Shown here piece by piece: positions 1-10,769 of a stretch of 64,000 nucleotides of DNA (the first letter of the stretch is position 1; each line of letters begins with the position of its first letter). This DNA comes from Leucocoprinus leucothites (Eukaryota > Basidiomycota > Agaricomycetes > Agaricales > Agaricaceae): the NCBI GenBank assembly GCA_013368445.1, contig JAACJO010000001.1:2170001-2234000 (forward strand). The letters are read 5' to 3'. A program made the translations under genes and the position numbers. The notes below the pieces were generated by a model. The model made no database searches and was not told the origin of the DNA. It saw nothing but the letters and a program-made list of their open reading frames with translations.

Positions 1-623
1 CCATAATCACCATCTGCGGGATCATGACAACCGTTTGGGTCTTGAACTGAGCCATCATATTATCCATCTGGCTCGGGTCTGAGAATAAGCTTGGGGCTTG
101 CGGAAATTCGGGCTCGTCTGAATCGGTACCGCCCTTGGTGACTTTTTTGGGTGCTGGCGGTCCATCTTTAAGATAGACGGAATCTGTAAAGGCTTGTTTG
201 AGGTTTTGTGAAATGGTATGATAGAAGGGTGGGGCGAGGGGAGAGTGTGCGGCAGTTGCACGAAGAAGTTGTGAGCGTGTTAGGGCGCGTCTAGAAGTAC
301 CAATTATATTCCAGTGTGCAATCGTGTGCAAAGAGAAGACGTACTGTTCACGAATCTGTGGTCGTGTCTGTGGCTTTGGTTTGTTCTGAAGTAGAAGTAA
401 CACATAATGACGCAGAACGCCAACTAATATCTGGAACCAAGAAACGCTTCGCCTTAGTAAGTGAAATTGAGGCAAGGACACGTAAACGTACCATGACCAG
501 ACTTATAGGAAATAGGACCCAGTCCCGGATAGACGGGTCTAGATACAGTGACGTCCTGGTTGTAATTCACAATCATCAGTATTTTCAGTATTGAAGAAGA
601 AATAGGACATACGCGCTGGCCAT
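1..623 (-). CDS. EMC3: EMC3, ER membrane protein complex subunit 3 (3' end cut by window edge)
   Basis: EMC3 is the YidC/Oxa1-type insertase subunit of the ER membrane protein complex, which inserts tail-anchored and multipass proteins. Exons on the minus strand are 623-613, 555-492, 430-345 and 290 to beyond position 1. The start ATG (623-621) encodes MASA, and the first exon holds only 11 coding nt. Spliced motifs follow in the family order: LDPSIRDWVLFPISLVM (first membrane helix), ILVGVLRHYVLLL, IREQRALTRSQLLRA, a basic linker, then a segment reading APSLFSDPSQMDNMM and a second helix beginning QTVVMIPQMVIMG, which runs off the window. All three introns have GT donors and AG acceptors and restore the conserved frame exactly. 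It diverges from VTI1 across 151 bp. Seen: motifs and splice sites. Known: EMC3 topology. The family call is strong. Confidence 0.9.
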
Positions 624-774
624 ACTCGAGGAGTGGTGGATGTAGCTAAGGAAGAGGCACAAACACCCATCACGCCGGTGGCAAAATTCGGCAAACAGAT
701 CAATTTGGGACTGCATTGCCGTCGGACCCGCAGTCCACCTTTATCCTCCCACCAAATCCCTCCCCCCTTCCCTC
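624..774. promoter_or_regulatory. Shared EMC3/VTI1 divergent promoter region
   Basis: 151 bp separate the two start codons, so both 5'UTRs and promoters must lie here. I see no TATA box or clear palindromic site. Confidence 0.5.
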
Positions 775-1709
775 ATGGATACTTCACCTACAGCCCTCTT
801 TGACACTTATGAGCAGGACTTCAACCAGTTCATTGAGAGTATACGAGATAAACTCGAGGGCAGCGGGAAGGATGAAGTCGGCGGTGCGTCATCGTCCATT
901 CAATAGTCCAAAGTGATTCCTGAGAATGAAATCTGCACAGAACAGCGAAAAGCTACTCTGCGGAGAGTAGAAATGGACTTGGACGAGGCAGATGAGATGG
1001 TGCGCTCACGCTCAGCCGATGTAATTCATCCTGAACTTACATAGATACCATCAGGTTTCTCAAATGGAAATTGAAATCCAAGGAATACCTCAGTCTATCC
1101 GCAGCGCCTATTATACCCGACTACGAACAGCAAAGACCTCGTTAACGACGTACAAGAAGTCACTAACGGACGCACGCGCAGGCTTAGCTCGTGCTGAACT
1201 TCTGTCATCATCTAAATCCTCCTCGGGTCTTAGAGGAAGTGGTGAATACCCTAGCTCGGACGATCCATATGCGTCTGACCGCGCGAGGCTTCTTTCCGGT
1301 ACAAACCTGCTCGAAGACGGGACGAAACGACTACAAGAGTCGCACAGGGTTGCTTTGGAAACTGAAGAGCATGGGGCCGATATCCTGAGGAACTTGCGAG
1401 GGCAGAGAGAACAGATCGAGAATTCGAGGAATACTGTAAGTCTGCCCTGGTTTTTCCCTTGCAGCCGCTCTGACTACTTATTTCAGTTATGGCGAGCCGA
1501 TACGGCCGTTGACAGAGCATCTGGGACGCTCAAGAAGATGGTTCGGAGGTTCGTATCTCCTCCCGTGCCTTTTCTCTTCTCATGTGCTTGTCAGGTTAAT
1601 CTAACCTTGTCTTTCTAGGATGTGGCAACAGCGTATATTGACATATACAATAATCGGTGTTCTTATTCTACTCATCGTCGTCATCGTATGGGAGAAGCTC
1701 AGTGGGTAA
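775..1709 (+). CDS. VTI1: Vti1 Qb-SNARE
   Basis: Vti1 is a v-SNARE of Golgi, endosome and vacuole fusion. Exons: 775-883, 941-999, 1055-1435, 1487-1548, 1619-1709; phases agree at all four junctions. The start MDTSPTALFDTYEQDF matches the Vti1 N terminus. An N-terminal Habc-type helical region (QRKATLRRVEMDLDEADE, then VSQMEIEIQGIP) is followed by the SNARE heptad region, including DRARLLSGTNLLEDGTKRL and LRGQREQIENSRNTLW, and the protein ends in a tail anchor, LTYTIIGVLILLIVVIVWEK, with only a few residues after it. Total length is about 230 residues, usual for the family. A serine-rich spacer with an SSDDPYASD stretch lies before the SNARE motif. It diverges from EMC3. Confidence 0.92.
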
Positions 1710-2565
1710 AAGCTACATGTGTGCTGATGACCCCAAGTTACATCGACAAGCTTGTTTGGGTCGATCATGTACTTGTTCTCCCCTGGTTAAGCTAGGTTTT
1801 TCTTCATATGGATTCCTTCGGACGCATATTTATTCCCTCGGTTTTACTGTTTTGTAATTCGATGTCCATAAATTATAATACAAGTCAGATTATTAGGTTC
1901 AAAATGACTGCACGATTCTACTGGACATTTGACCCAGAATCAACGTTTCAACCTCAAATGCTTCCAGCGTCTGTCGTGATTAAGATTCGCCGCACATCTA
2001 AAACTGACGTATATAGTGTTCTCAAGGTTCTAGCCGCAAGCTAGAATTGGCGATGATCTCTCACAAATCCAATTGGAGGACAAGATCCCATGACTATAAT
2101 CTATTTCTTTGTTTTACATTCAGTACCAATATAAAAGAAAAGAAGTGGAAAACAAGACAGAAGCAAGACCAAGGAAACCCAGCTCTTCTCTGAGACACAG
2201 GAGAAGAGAACAGTGCAGGTATAAACACAGAACAGGTGGTCAGGAATAAATCGAGTGATAAGTAGCTAGGAGAATTCCGAGTTAGAGGGGGAGGAAGAAT
2301 GTATGTTGAGGCGGGGCGGAAGGGGGTGATTGGGGTGATATGGGTGGATGGGCATGAGAAGGTAATCAATTCTACCTGTACCATAACAAGTGCCAACCCA
2401 AAAACCAATTAAACGAAGTCCATAGCAGATTAACTGACGGATAATCGAAGACGAAGGGTGAGGGACAAGAGACATGGGGGTCATGAACACACCAAAACGT
2501 AATAAGATGCGAAGAGGGCAATACCATTACAGAAGTTGAGAGTGTGGAACAGATGATTAGAGAAA
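1710..2565. other. Convergent 3' intergenic region
   Basis: 856 bp lie between the VTI1 stop and the KCH stop. Open frames here are short and unlike any family I know. It probably holds the two 3'UTRs. No repeat was seen. Confidence 0.5.
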
Positions 2566-4260
2566 CTAGTATCCTCCTTGATGGTACCCTCTCGAATATC
2601 CGTAATGTGAATCACCCAGTGTCTGTGATGACCCCATGTTATCATCGCGTGCAGCTCCGCCCGGTGGCGCTGGGGAATGTCGTTGAGACTGGAATGCATA
2701 CGCGTCTAGTGACCTAGACGATGGTCCGTAACCGGGGTGTTGCGCAATGGGCGCTGCAGTTGCTGCCAGGTGTACCTGACTCTCGTTATCATCCTCATAA
2801 GCCACGCCATGGTGTTCATATCCAAGCGTGGCTTGAGATGGATTATACTCAGCACCATAATTTGAGTACGGGTTATACTGTGGCATAGGTGGCGGGTAAT
2901 CATTCGCGCTGAAGTAGTCTGCTGTAAATGTGCTGGGTGCTGGCGTACTCCGAGCCTTTGAGCCATTAAATTCCTCGTCATCTTCAAGGTTTAAACTCGG
3001 TAGTGTGGGTTGTGGTAATGGCTTGCCGACTATCTCTCCCTTTTTGTTCTTGAGATGGGAAAAGTCACCCATGGCTTCCTTTTGAGCTATTTCAGCGGCC
3101 TCAGCAAGCCGTTCCTTCTTCTTGCGCTTGATGATGGCGCCAATACGCTTTGAGTGACATATCAGAGATGTGGAAAACAATTGAACTGATCGGTAACGCT
3201 TACCTTGTCAACCTTGTGACAGCAGTACTCCTGTGGCACTCCATCAGATACTGAGGACACTGAACACCAATGAGGCTTGACTTACCTTGAGGTTGCCTCG
3301 AATGTGCAGGAGGAGGGGTACATAAGCAATGCCAGCAACGATTAGAAGGAGTAAAGAACCAGCAAAGACCGCGACAGTGAAGAAGGAGGTGACCGTGAGA
3401 GCGGAGGTGGAAAGGGAGTTGCCCTTGAAGTACTTGGAGATGTCGTACCAACTCGAATTGTCATCGGCGTTCTTGACAAGCCAGACAGCGTAGAGAGTGA
3501 GACCGTTGATGGTTTGACGAGGTCCATCTGCCAGAAGTAACCGCTTCCAGCTCTTAAACGTGAAGAACACGAAGAAAGCGAAGTCGTCACTGAGCCTGGT
3601 AGAATTGCTGATATGATCAAAGAAGCAGAAATGATCATAAGAGCCTGAAAAAAAAGTCAGTGGAGAATCATACATATAAACGAAAGACGAACGGAGGGAG
3701 TAGTAATTATTAGCCATGACGTTCGTGAAAGCGAACGAGATATCGCGGCTAGCAATGATTTTCTTCGCTTTCCGGGACTCGTAGGCCAACTATGGGGTTA
3801 TTTTAGCAAGCACCTTATGGCCGCATCCAGCAAAGCAACCGCACCAGCAAAAATGAAAAGATGATACACCCAAAGAAAACCCACTTTCCAATGTTGAATG
3901 AAATGAACACACAACCGTCGAGAGTCGCGCATTTTCTGAAGATTTCGTTCGACCAGTTTTTGGTTGTTAACATGGTTATGGCGGAGAAGATATCAGAAAC
4001 GTAGACAAGGAAGGATTTGAGGACAATGATGTAGACCCATAGGTACCTGAAAAATGGATATTCAGCAGAAGGACACGCTGTGCCACAGCAGATACCTACT
4101 TCATCCGCATCATGAACCCATTGTCTGTAAACTCCCGAGTGTCGATGAAGTCAAACTGTGATAGGGGTTCCAGGCTCAATTACGAGCTGGATGATGGGCG
4201 CATATTACACACCTTGTGGTCTGGAACATTTTCACGCTTCCACTTGGGACCCGAACACAT
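2566..4260 (-). CDS. KCH-type fungal potassium transporter (Kch1/Prm6 family)
   Basis: Likely a low-affinity plasma-membrane K+ transporter of the fungal KCH family (yeast Kch1 and Prm6). Exons: 4260-4213, 4155-4100, 4046-3845, 3789-3693, 3644-3286, 3230-3204, 3147-2566; all phases agree. The start reads MCSGPKWKRENVPDHKFDFID. Membrane segments follow: YLWVYIIVLKSFLVYVSDIF, GKWVFFGCIIFSFLL, then the conserved block ISFAFTNVMANNYYSLRSYD, FAFFVFFTFKSWKRLLLADG, and two more hydrophobic spans, the last being GSLLLLIVAGIAYVPLLL. A short CCHKVDK exon and an RIGAIIKRKKKERL basic stretch lead into a disordered, Tyr/Pro/Ser-rich cytosolic tail of about 190 residues. Seen: splice structure and membrane segments. 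The family name is from memory. Diverges from DRG1. Confidence 0.78.
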
Positions 4261-4582
4261 TGTAAATGACTGGTAATGAAAGTGTCTTGGCTAGTGGTTT
4301 CCAAGGGTATTTGGTCGGAATGAGCTGTGTAGATGTCGTTGGAGGCGAGCACGAGCCAGTCGCATTCGTCAGTAAAGAGTGGTAGCTAGGGGGACTAGCA
4401 GGTAGAGAGCGGGCGAACGATGGTCGGAGAGGGTGCAAAGGAGTGAGAAGCAGAAGCCAGGTCGCAGTTTCCCCATCACTTTGGTTGTCCTCCCAAGCAC
4501 CGCCACCTACCATATCTGGCAGCTGTCCCCCATAATTGGATGGCTATCTCTCTCGGAATTTACCGAGTATTCTTTCGACACA
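4261..4582. promoter_or_regulatory. Shared KCH/DRG1 divergent promoter region
   Basis: 322 bp between the two start codons. No gene and no clear regulatory palindrome was seen. The minus-strand open frame here is an unspliced extension of the first KCH exon. Confidence 0.45.
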
Positions 4583-6323
4583 ATGACTACTGTCCAGAAG
4601 ATCAAGGCGAGTTCAAACCCATTGTTTTTCTGACCCTGCTAATGTCGAATAGGAAATCGAAGATGAAATGGTAAGTAGGCCTCAGCCTTTGTCCGTGGAA
4701 AGAAGCTCACAATTGTTCCTCCTCCCCAGGCCAAAAGTATACTTTGATATTTCTCAGCTTGCATATCTGCTCATGTCAGACCAGCCCAAAAGAATAAGGC
4801 CACAAGCTATCATTTAGGTCAACTCAAAGCCAAGCTTGCAAAGCTTCGGAGAGAGCTCATTCAAGGCACCGGAGGAAGCGGCGGCGGCGGTGGAGGCATT
4901 GGTTTTGATGTAGCAAGGTATGTTCCCACTCGTTGTTTTTGCCACTCTGACTGATCGCTACCCTAGAACGGGTATAGCCTCAGTGGGATTCGTGGGGTTC
5001 CCATCGGTTGGAAAAGTACATCGCTCTGATAATATCAAATGGATTCGACATCTGACCGCGCTGTTACTCAAATTAGTCGACATTAATGTCAAAATTGACT
5101 GGCACACACTCCGAAGTCTCCGAGATTGATTTCACAACTCTCACAACGGTACCCGGAACGCTGAAGGTGCACGGCGCTCCAATACAGATTCTTGACCTTC
5201 GTATGTGCCCGTCATCTTCTTGCTTATTGATGATTTACCTCCTATCTAGCTGGTATCATCGAAGGTGCCAATGACGGTCGTGGTCGAGGCAAACAAGGTA
5301 CGTATAGTTTATCGTAGCATTATCCGCTCCATACTCAACTTGACTGTAGTGATTGCTGGTGCGCATCCCACTGCCAATCCCTCAAGTGTACAATCTAACC
5401 AGCAATACCTCAGTTGCACGAACGTGTAATCTCATCTTCATCGTCCTCGACGTCCTCAAACCTCTTGGCGACAAAAAAATAATTGAGGGAGAACTAGAGG
5501 GCTTCGGTATCCGTCTAAACAAAAAACCGCCGAATATCGCAGTGCGCAAGAAAGACAAGGGCGGCATTGCCATTACCAACACAGTTCCTCTCACAAACAT
5601 CGATCAAGATGAAATCAGAGCCATCTTAAGTGAATACAGAATCAGCAACTGCGATGTGGCCATTAGAGAACCAAACGCGACAGCGGATGATCTAGTAGAT
5701 GTTATTGAAGGCAACCGGTATGCGTCTCCTTCACATCTGAGCGCCCCCTCTGACTCTGTTCAAAGAGTATACATCCCAGCTTTGTATGTGCTGAACAAAG
5801 TAAGACCCCCTTTACCTCTTGATATCCACACTGAACACTGTCTTTCCTTTCACTAAAGATCGACGCAATTTCAATAGAAGAACTCGACCTTCTCTATAAA
5901 ATTCCAATGTCTGTCCCTATCTCTTCAAAAGAATGGCTCAACGTCGACGAGCTCATCCAGAAGATGTGGGAGACACTCAATCTCGTGCGCGTATACACCA
6001 AACCGCGGGGTCTACCCCCCGACTATTCAGCACCAGTCGTCCTGCGGCACGGGAAGTCCACCGTGGAAGACTTTTGTAATGCTATCCACAAGGAAATTGC
6101 GAAGCAGATGAAATAGTAAGTACCATTCCCCGGTTGGTGTTAGGTAATTTATAGGCCACAATTCACAGTGCTATCGTATGGGGAGCGAGTGCCAAGCATG
6201 CGCGAGGACAAAAAGTAGGACTAGACCATGTTCTAGAGGATGAGGATGGTGCGCGATAATCTCTCGGCTTTCAACTCGATCGTCTAATGAATTTTTTCAG
6301 TTGTACACGTCTCGAAGAAGTAA
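4583..6323 (+). CDS. RBG1: DRG1/Rbg1 translation-associated GTPase
   Basis: DRG1 is an OBG-type GTPase that partners with a DFRP/Tma46 protein and associates with translating ribosomes. Thirteen exons: 4583-4606, 4653-4670, 4730-4736, 4785-4917, 4967-5015, 5077-5200, 5250-5297, 5350-5358, 5414-5717, 5766-5799, 5859-6115, 6169-6248, 6301-6323. They total 1,110 nt, giving 369 residues, the usual length. G1 is GFPSVGKSTLM, G3 is DLPGIIEGA, G4 is NKID, and a C-terminal TGS domain ends in DEDVVHVSKK. The N terminus, KIKEIEDEMAKTQKNKATS, is assembled from four exons. Oddities: exons of 7, 9 and 18 nt, and a first intron (4607-4652) that starts with GCGAGT, not GT; no GT donor restores the conserved frame. 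Confidence 0.95.
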
Positions 6324-7210
6324 ACCATCATATCCCCCGTAAGTAGCACATGACATTACTTTGCTGGACATGGTCGTGGAATAAGACTTTTTGTGTCACA
6401 ATAAGGGTAATAGGTGATACTGCAGTTGCATACATTGTCTGTACAAACACGCATATGAACGACATTCGGATACATGACATCGATTAGTAGAAAACAAAGC
6501 TAACGAAAGCGTGTTGAACTTGTGCCGCAAGTGCGTGTGGCCAGATATACTAACTAATAACCATGGGGTCGGAATATACATCGGCAAGATTACCGTAGCC
6601 TGCTGCGAGGTCGCCCACCAAGTTGATCGCTGCATTCCTGAGCCAGCATCGCTTCCCGACAGCATGTCACAGTTCAACACAAGTTGTAATAGTTTTAAGC
6701 TAGGTGTACCCAGTGGTCACGAGCGGTCCTTCTCCTTCTCCCTCTCTCTGTTTGTCTGTTCCTAATGTGTAATGTCCATAAGTGTGGGCCTACTCGAAAG
6801 ACCAGTAATTGAGGGGGGAAAAGTCACTGAAATGGTAGACATATATATGATGAATGTTTGGTAGTATCGGTCTATCCTCTCTTCCACGGATGAGTTGAAG
6901 CCGATCCTTCTCAAAGGTTGTTTGTCCAAGACCAGCTCACACCAACGTATCCGAGAAAGATTGCGACGTTCCTCCGCATCGGCTAGGTTCCATTTTCCCT
7001 CCCTCACTTCAGCGCTTACGAGTTGCCTGTCAGCTCCCTTGAATACCAACTCGTGCCTGACATTCAAGCTTCTGCTCGGTTCCTTCGGCTGCTTTGAGCC
7101 GACAGGGAGTTTCTGACTGATTGTATTGCAAATTTGCAGTATCGTTACGAGACATTGCACGTTACAGTGGATTCGACAAATGTCAATAGTTTAATTATCG
7201 CGATCTATGC
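6324..7210. other. Convergent intergenic region after DRG1 and ALG8
   Basis: 887 bp. A minus-strand frame at 6762-7160 is open for about 130 codons with a charged, protein-like composition, but it starts at a non-ATG codon and I recognise nothing in it. Otherwise probably 3'UTR sequence. Confidence 0.45.
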
Positions 7211-9655
7211 CTATCGAATTGTGCTTAACTGCCCTTGATAGGTCTTTTCTTCATTCAAGTATACAAACAACAATCTCAAATATCCCCAGACTATACCAAT
7301 AGCACAATACACACTTGTCGCCATCAGGGGTAAGAACTCCATCGTGGGCGCCGCGACCTGTTCAGTTTTGTCGTGCTTCACAGTTTCGACTCCCGGATTT
7401 CGGTTCATGTACACAGGGAAGAGAGTGGTGAATGTGAGTAAGAGAGGAAATCCAGCGAGATACGCCTTCTCTGCCATATCCATCATAACGAAAACGAACG
7501 ACTTAGGGTACCTGTCATGCAATTTTCGTTCGTGGTCGCGGAGTTGAGTCATATCGAGTGCATGACACCAGTTGCGGATGAAGCGGAACAGGGGGATTAG
7601 AACCATCAGGACAAGGGAAAGAAAACGAAGTCGGACTTTGAGCGGGATGTCTTGGAACGGCAAAGATAGTAAAGGTACTTACTCATATACCTGACGGCGA
7701 AGGGGAACGTAAATAAGAACGAGCCATGCCAAGGAATAGAGAACTTTGATGATCGATTCTGATACATCACCATTCAGCATTGACCAATATACCTTTGGTG
7801 ACACGGTGGTTCTTACCTCCTGGGGTGAAGATCAGTGGGAAGAGTCCGAAAATCCCAGCAACGCTACATAAGATGAAGGTTCGGAAATACGCGTGCCTCT
7901 CTGCAGCTAATAAGCTGAACGCATCATTTGATTTGACGCTTGGGGCCTGACGATGTTTTATCACGTACCTGAGGGGGACGAGGAAGAGTAAAACAGCCTT
8001 TTCGTGGACATGCCAACCAAACAAAAAGGAGCTATACCCGCACAGGGTTAATGCAGTCAAGAACGACTTATACGTCGGGTTTCGCCAGAGTTTGATCAGG
8101 ACAACCTGGGAGGAAAACCAGAGCATATAATTCTAAGTTTGAGCCGTGACTAGATCTCTCCACAGATTTGTCCTTACCGACTGGAATATCAGAGTAATAA
8201 CAAATGTATGCATTGGCTTGACATTGGGTATAACCGCAAAAACAGTGTCACCAACAAGACCTCTAGATGTAGAGGCAACGCCAGGATCATTAATAGGTAT
8301 GTCGAACCCAGATCTCTTGGCGACTAAATTAACAAGTCAGAAAGTTCAAGCAGGAGAATCCAGGTTGGAACAGAAGGCCCTTACATTGAAGGAGCACCCT
8401 GTCAAGTGCGGTGACCAAGGCCCAAAAGTTGGGGGCCCAATAGGCGTGATTGAGCCCACGTGTAAAGGGGAAGAGCCTTGATAGCACTTGAGGGATTTGT
8501 CCCATGAGGATAAACGGACCGAAAGATGCGAGAAAGACGCCAATGACGGCATTTGCGAGGGAGACGAAATTCTTGATTTCGGGTCGTCCAGACGGCGTCA
8601 TGCAGAAAGACCGCAATAAATAGATGAAATAAGCTGGCTGAGGGGACAGTTAGAATAACACCCCGTATGACCTTAGAGAGGCATACCGCAAGGTACATGT
8701 AAATATGCTTGAAGTTGAGCAAAATGGCGAATAGTACGCCACTGGCCAGCTTATTGCCCTGGGATGATATCAGGTTGGATGCTAAGCCTTGTCCCCGACC
8801 AATCGGACTCACATGCCGTGCCATGAATATCGACCATAGTAGAATGCCGAATAAGAGACCGTTATATTGGAAGTGTATGTGATCTACGATCAGGAAACCC
8901 GGATGCAAGAAAATCGAGGCTGAGATTATGCGCTGGGTCGGCGGGTCGATTGCACTTCGGGTGAACCTGGTGACAAGCTTCTGGGTGAGATAGTCTTCAC
9001 GATATATTGAAAGTCTCACTTAACAAGTGCGGCACCAAGGACTAACTCCGTCAGAATAACTGTTGTCCTCTGATACGCAATGACAGACCAGCTGTCATAG
9101 TTGAGATTATTGAGGTCGACAATGTTATGATCCAAAAAGTACGCCGGCACTGAGAGAAGTTTCTCAAAATATGCAAAGAAAGGAGGATAATCCAATGCTA
9201 ATGGAATGTTAGCCTTGAAGCGGAGCGAGAATAGAGCGTGGAATCGTACTCCATTCAGATGTTGTCTGTGAAACGGGAGTCCGAGACTGATATAGTACAA
9301 GCTAAACATATATTTCAGAAACTTACATCGTAATACCATTTTGAAATAGGAAGACTATGTGTAATTGCCAGCCAGTTCCTATGAACTTCAAAGTCTGTCG
9401 AGCGACTAAGATTTGTGCGTTTAGAGTGCGGAAAGCCACATTCCTTCCGCGGACTCACTACGCAGGATATAGAAGAAGCTTGAGCGCAGTTGAAGCGAGT
9501 AGTATATCCCATTCTGTCTTTTCAATGTCCCATTTAAACCAAGATTGTGGTGCTTTGCGTGGAGGTCCCTCCTCTGGTATGGTCGTGTCTTGATCGGATT
9601 GTGTCTCCGTTGTGCGCTTGCGAAGGTGAGAGTCTGGTGGAATATCTTGGGGCAT
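7211..9655 (-). CDS. ALG8: ALG8, dolichyl-P-Glc:Glc1Man9GlcNAc2-PP-dolichol glucosyltransferase
   Basis: Alg8 adds the second glucose to the lipid-linked oligosaccharide in the ER lumen, in N-glycan precursor synthesis. The start ATG (9655) encodes [14 protein letters not shown], followed by a first helix, [16 protein letters not shown]. After splicing the ALG6/ALG8 family blocks appear in order: [65 protein letters not shown] and [17 protein letters not shown]. The last block, [20 protein letters not shown], matches the ALG8 C terminus and favours ALG8 over ALG6. Many short introns interrupt it, for example after YYPA, WYYD and TSEW. The ER-luminal HVHEKA motif is intact. It shares a 290 bp divergent promoter with VMA21. 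Confidence 0.92.
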
Positions 9656-9945
9656 TTCGAAGATCTTGCCCAGGGATTGAGCGTTTCAATGCAATCGGAA
9701 GTGTAAAAGCCTCAAGGCCCAGTAGCTGGGTATAGTGAGTAGGATATGTGATGGCGGGAACAGGAATTGGGCATACGCAGTTCTAAGCTTGGAGTCGGAC
9801 ACGTCGAATAGAACGCGTACAGTCACGTGCCCACGCGTACCAATTCAGAATTGGACCTGCCTGGCACTCTCGCCTACCGCCCCATCTTGAATTTCTAGCG
9901 CTTTGTTCTTTATACATTGAATACGACGGATCTATCGAGCTCAGC
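9656..9945. promoter_or_regulatory. ALG8/VMA21 divergent promoter with ACGCGT-CACGTG-ACGCGT array
   Basis: Two ACGCGT hexamers (9813-9818 and 9833-9838) flank one CACGTG E-box (9824-9829), all within 26 bp and with a 20 bp repeat period between the hexamers. ACGCGT is the MluI cell-cycle box core and CACGTG the bHLH core in other fungi. Their use here is inferred. Confidence 0.5.
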
Positions 9946-10332
9946 ATGAGTGAACAAGCAGCCGTAAGCCAGATCCAAGCAAATACTGCTTCAAAGTACG
10001 CCATCATCCCGTCTTTCTGTTTCTGTTTACTAACAGAATCCAAAGAGGAGTTTTGGCCAAGCTTCTGTTCTTCAGCGTATCTCTTGGAGTAATACCTCTC
10101 ACCTCATATTACACTTCTTTGAAATATATCTCCGAGGGTACGTTCACTCGTCCTTAATACTGTTCACTCGCTTCTGGGCTTACCGAGCAGAATAGGCAAT
10201 TCCACAGTTGCAGCGATCACAGCGGTGGTTGCAGCCAATGTCGTTCTCATTGCGTACATTATTACCTCGTTACTCGAGGATAGCAAAGACAATGCTAAGA
10301 AGGCAGAGCCAGAGTCTAAGAAAAACCGATGA
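9946..10332 (+). CDS. VMA21: Vma21, V-ATPase assembly integral membrane protein
   Basis: Vma21 is a small ER protein that escorts assembly of the V-ATPase Vo sector. Exons: 9946-9995, 10037-10137, 10196-10332, giving 95 residues, within the normal size range. The N-terminal tail MSEQAAVSQIQANTAS precedes the first helix, KLLFFSVSLGVIPLTSYYTS, a short loop (LKYISEGN), and the second helix, AAITAVVAANVVLIAYIITS. The tail ends in ESKKNR, a dibasic ending like the ER-retrieval signals of this family. For exon 3, AG at 10190 would give an immediate stop; AG at 10195 restores the conserved GNSTVAA. Confidence 0.9.
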
Positions 10333-10769
10333 CCGAGATTATGCGCCTTGCATACGTGTTATCCTCTCGATTCGCTGTCGTACAGACTCTTTTTGCCTTC
10401 TTCGTGGCCCTTGCCCTTCTTCTGGCTCCTATCTCGCTATCTATGTGCCATCTTATGTATTATATGACACCTAATGACTTTCCTTTATGACTTGGCCTAT
10501 CTAAGTACACTAATCATACACTGTTGGAAACAAGGACACTCCAATTCCCCTCCACCCTATAAGAAACCCCAAAGCCACTGGTGTCAGCATAAATTACAGA
10601 GTACCAGCGCTTTTGATCAACAAAAGCAGAATACAGTCCCTCTTTTTACTATCTCAAGCTTCGAAACGGACCACCTCGTTAGGCGGTTTGCCGGTCAATT
10701 AATGAACCCTCTAGTCTACTTCTCAATGCCTTCTCAATAAGTACTACTCCACCTCGTGATCGAATGAGC
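10333..10769. other. Convergent intergenic region after VMA21
   Basis: 437 bp between the VMA21 stop and the stop of the Ser/Pro-rich protein. Two short open frames lie end to end at about 10474, but neither resembles a known protein. Confidence 0.45.

Noticed and set aside
6762..7160. 132-codon minus-strand open frame downstream of ALG8
   Set aside because: It starts at GTG, has no recognisable motif and lies in the presumed 3'UTR. Composition looks coding-like but support is too weak.
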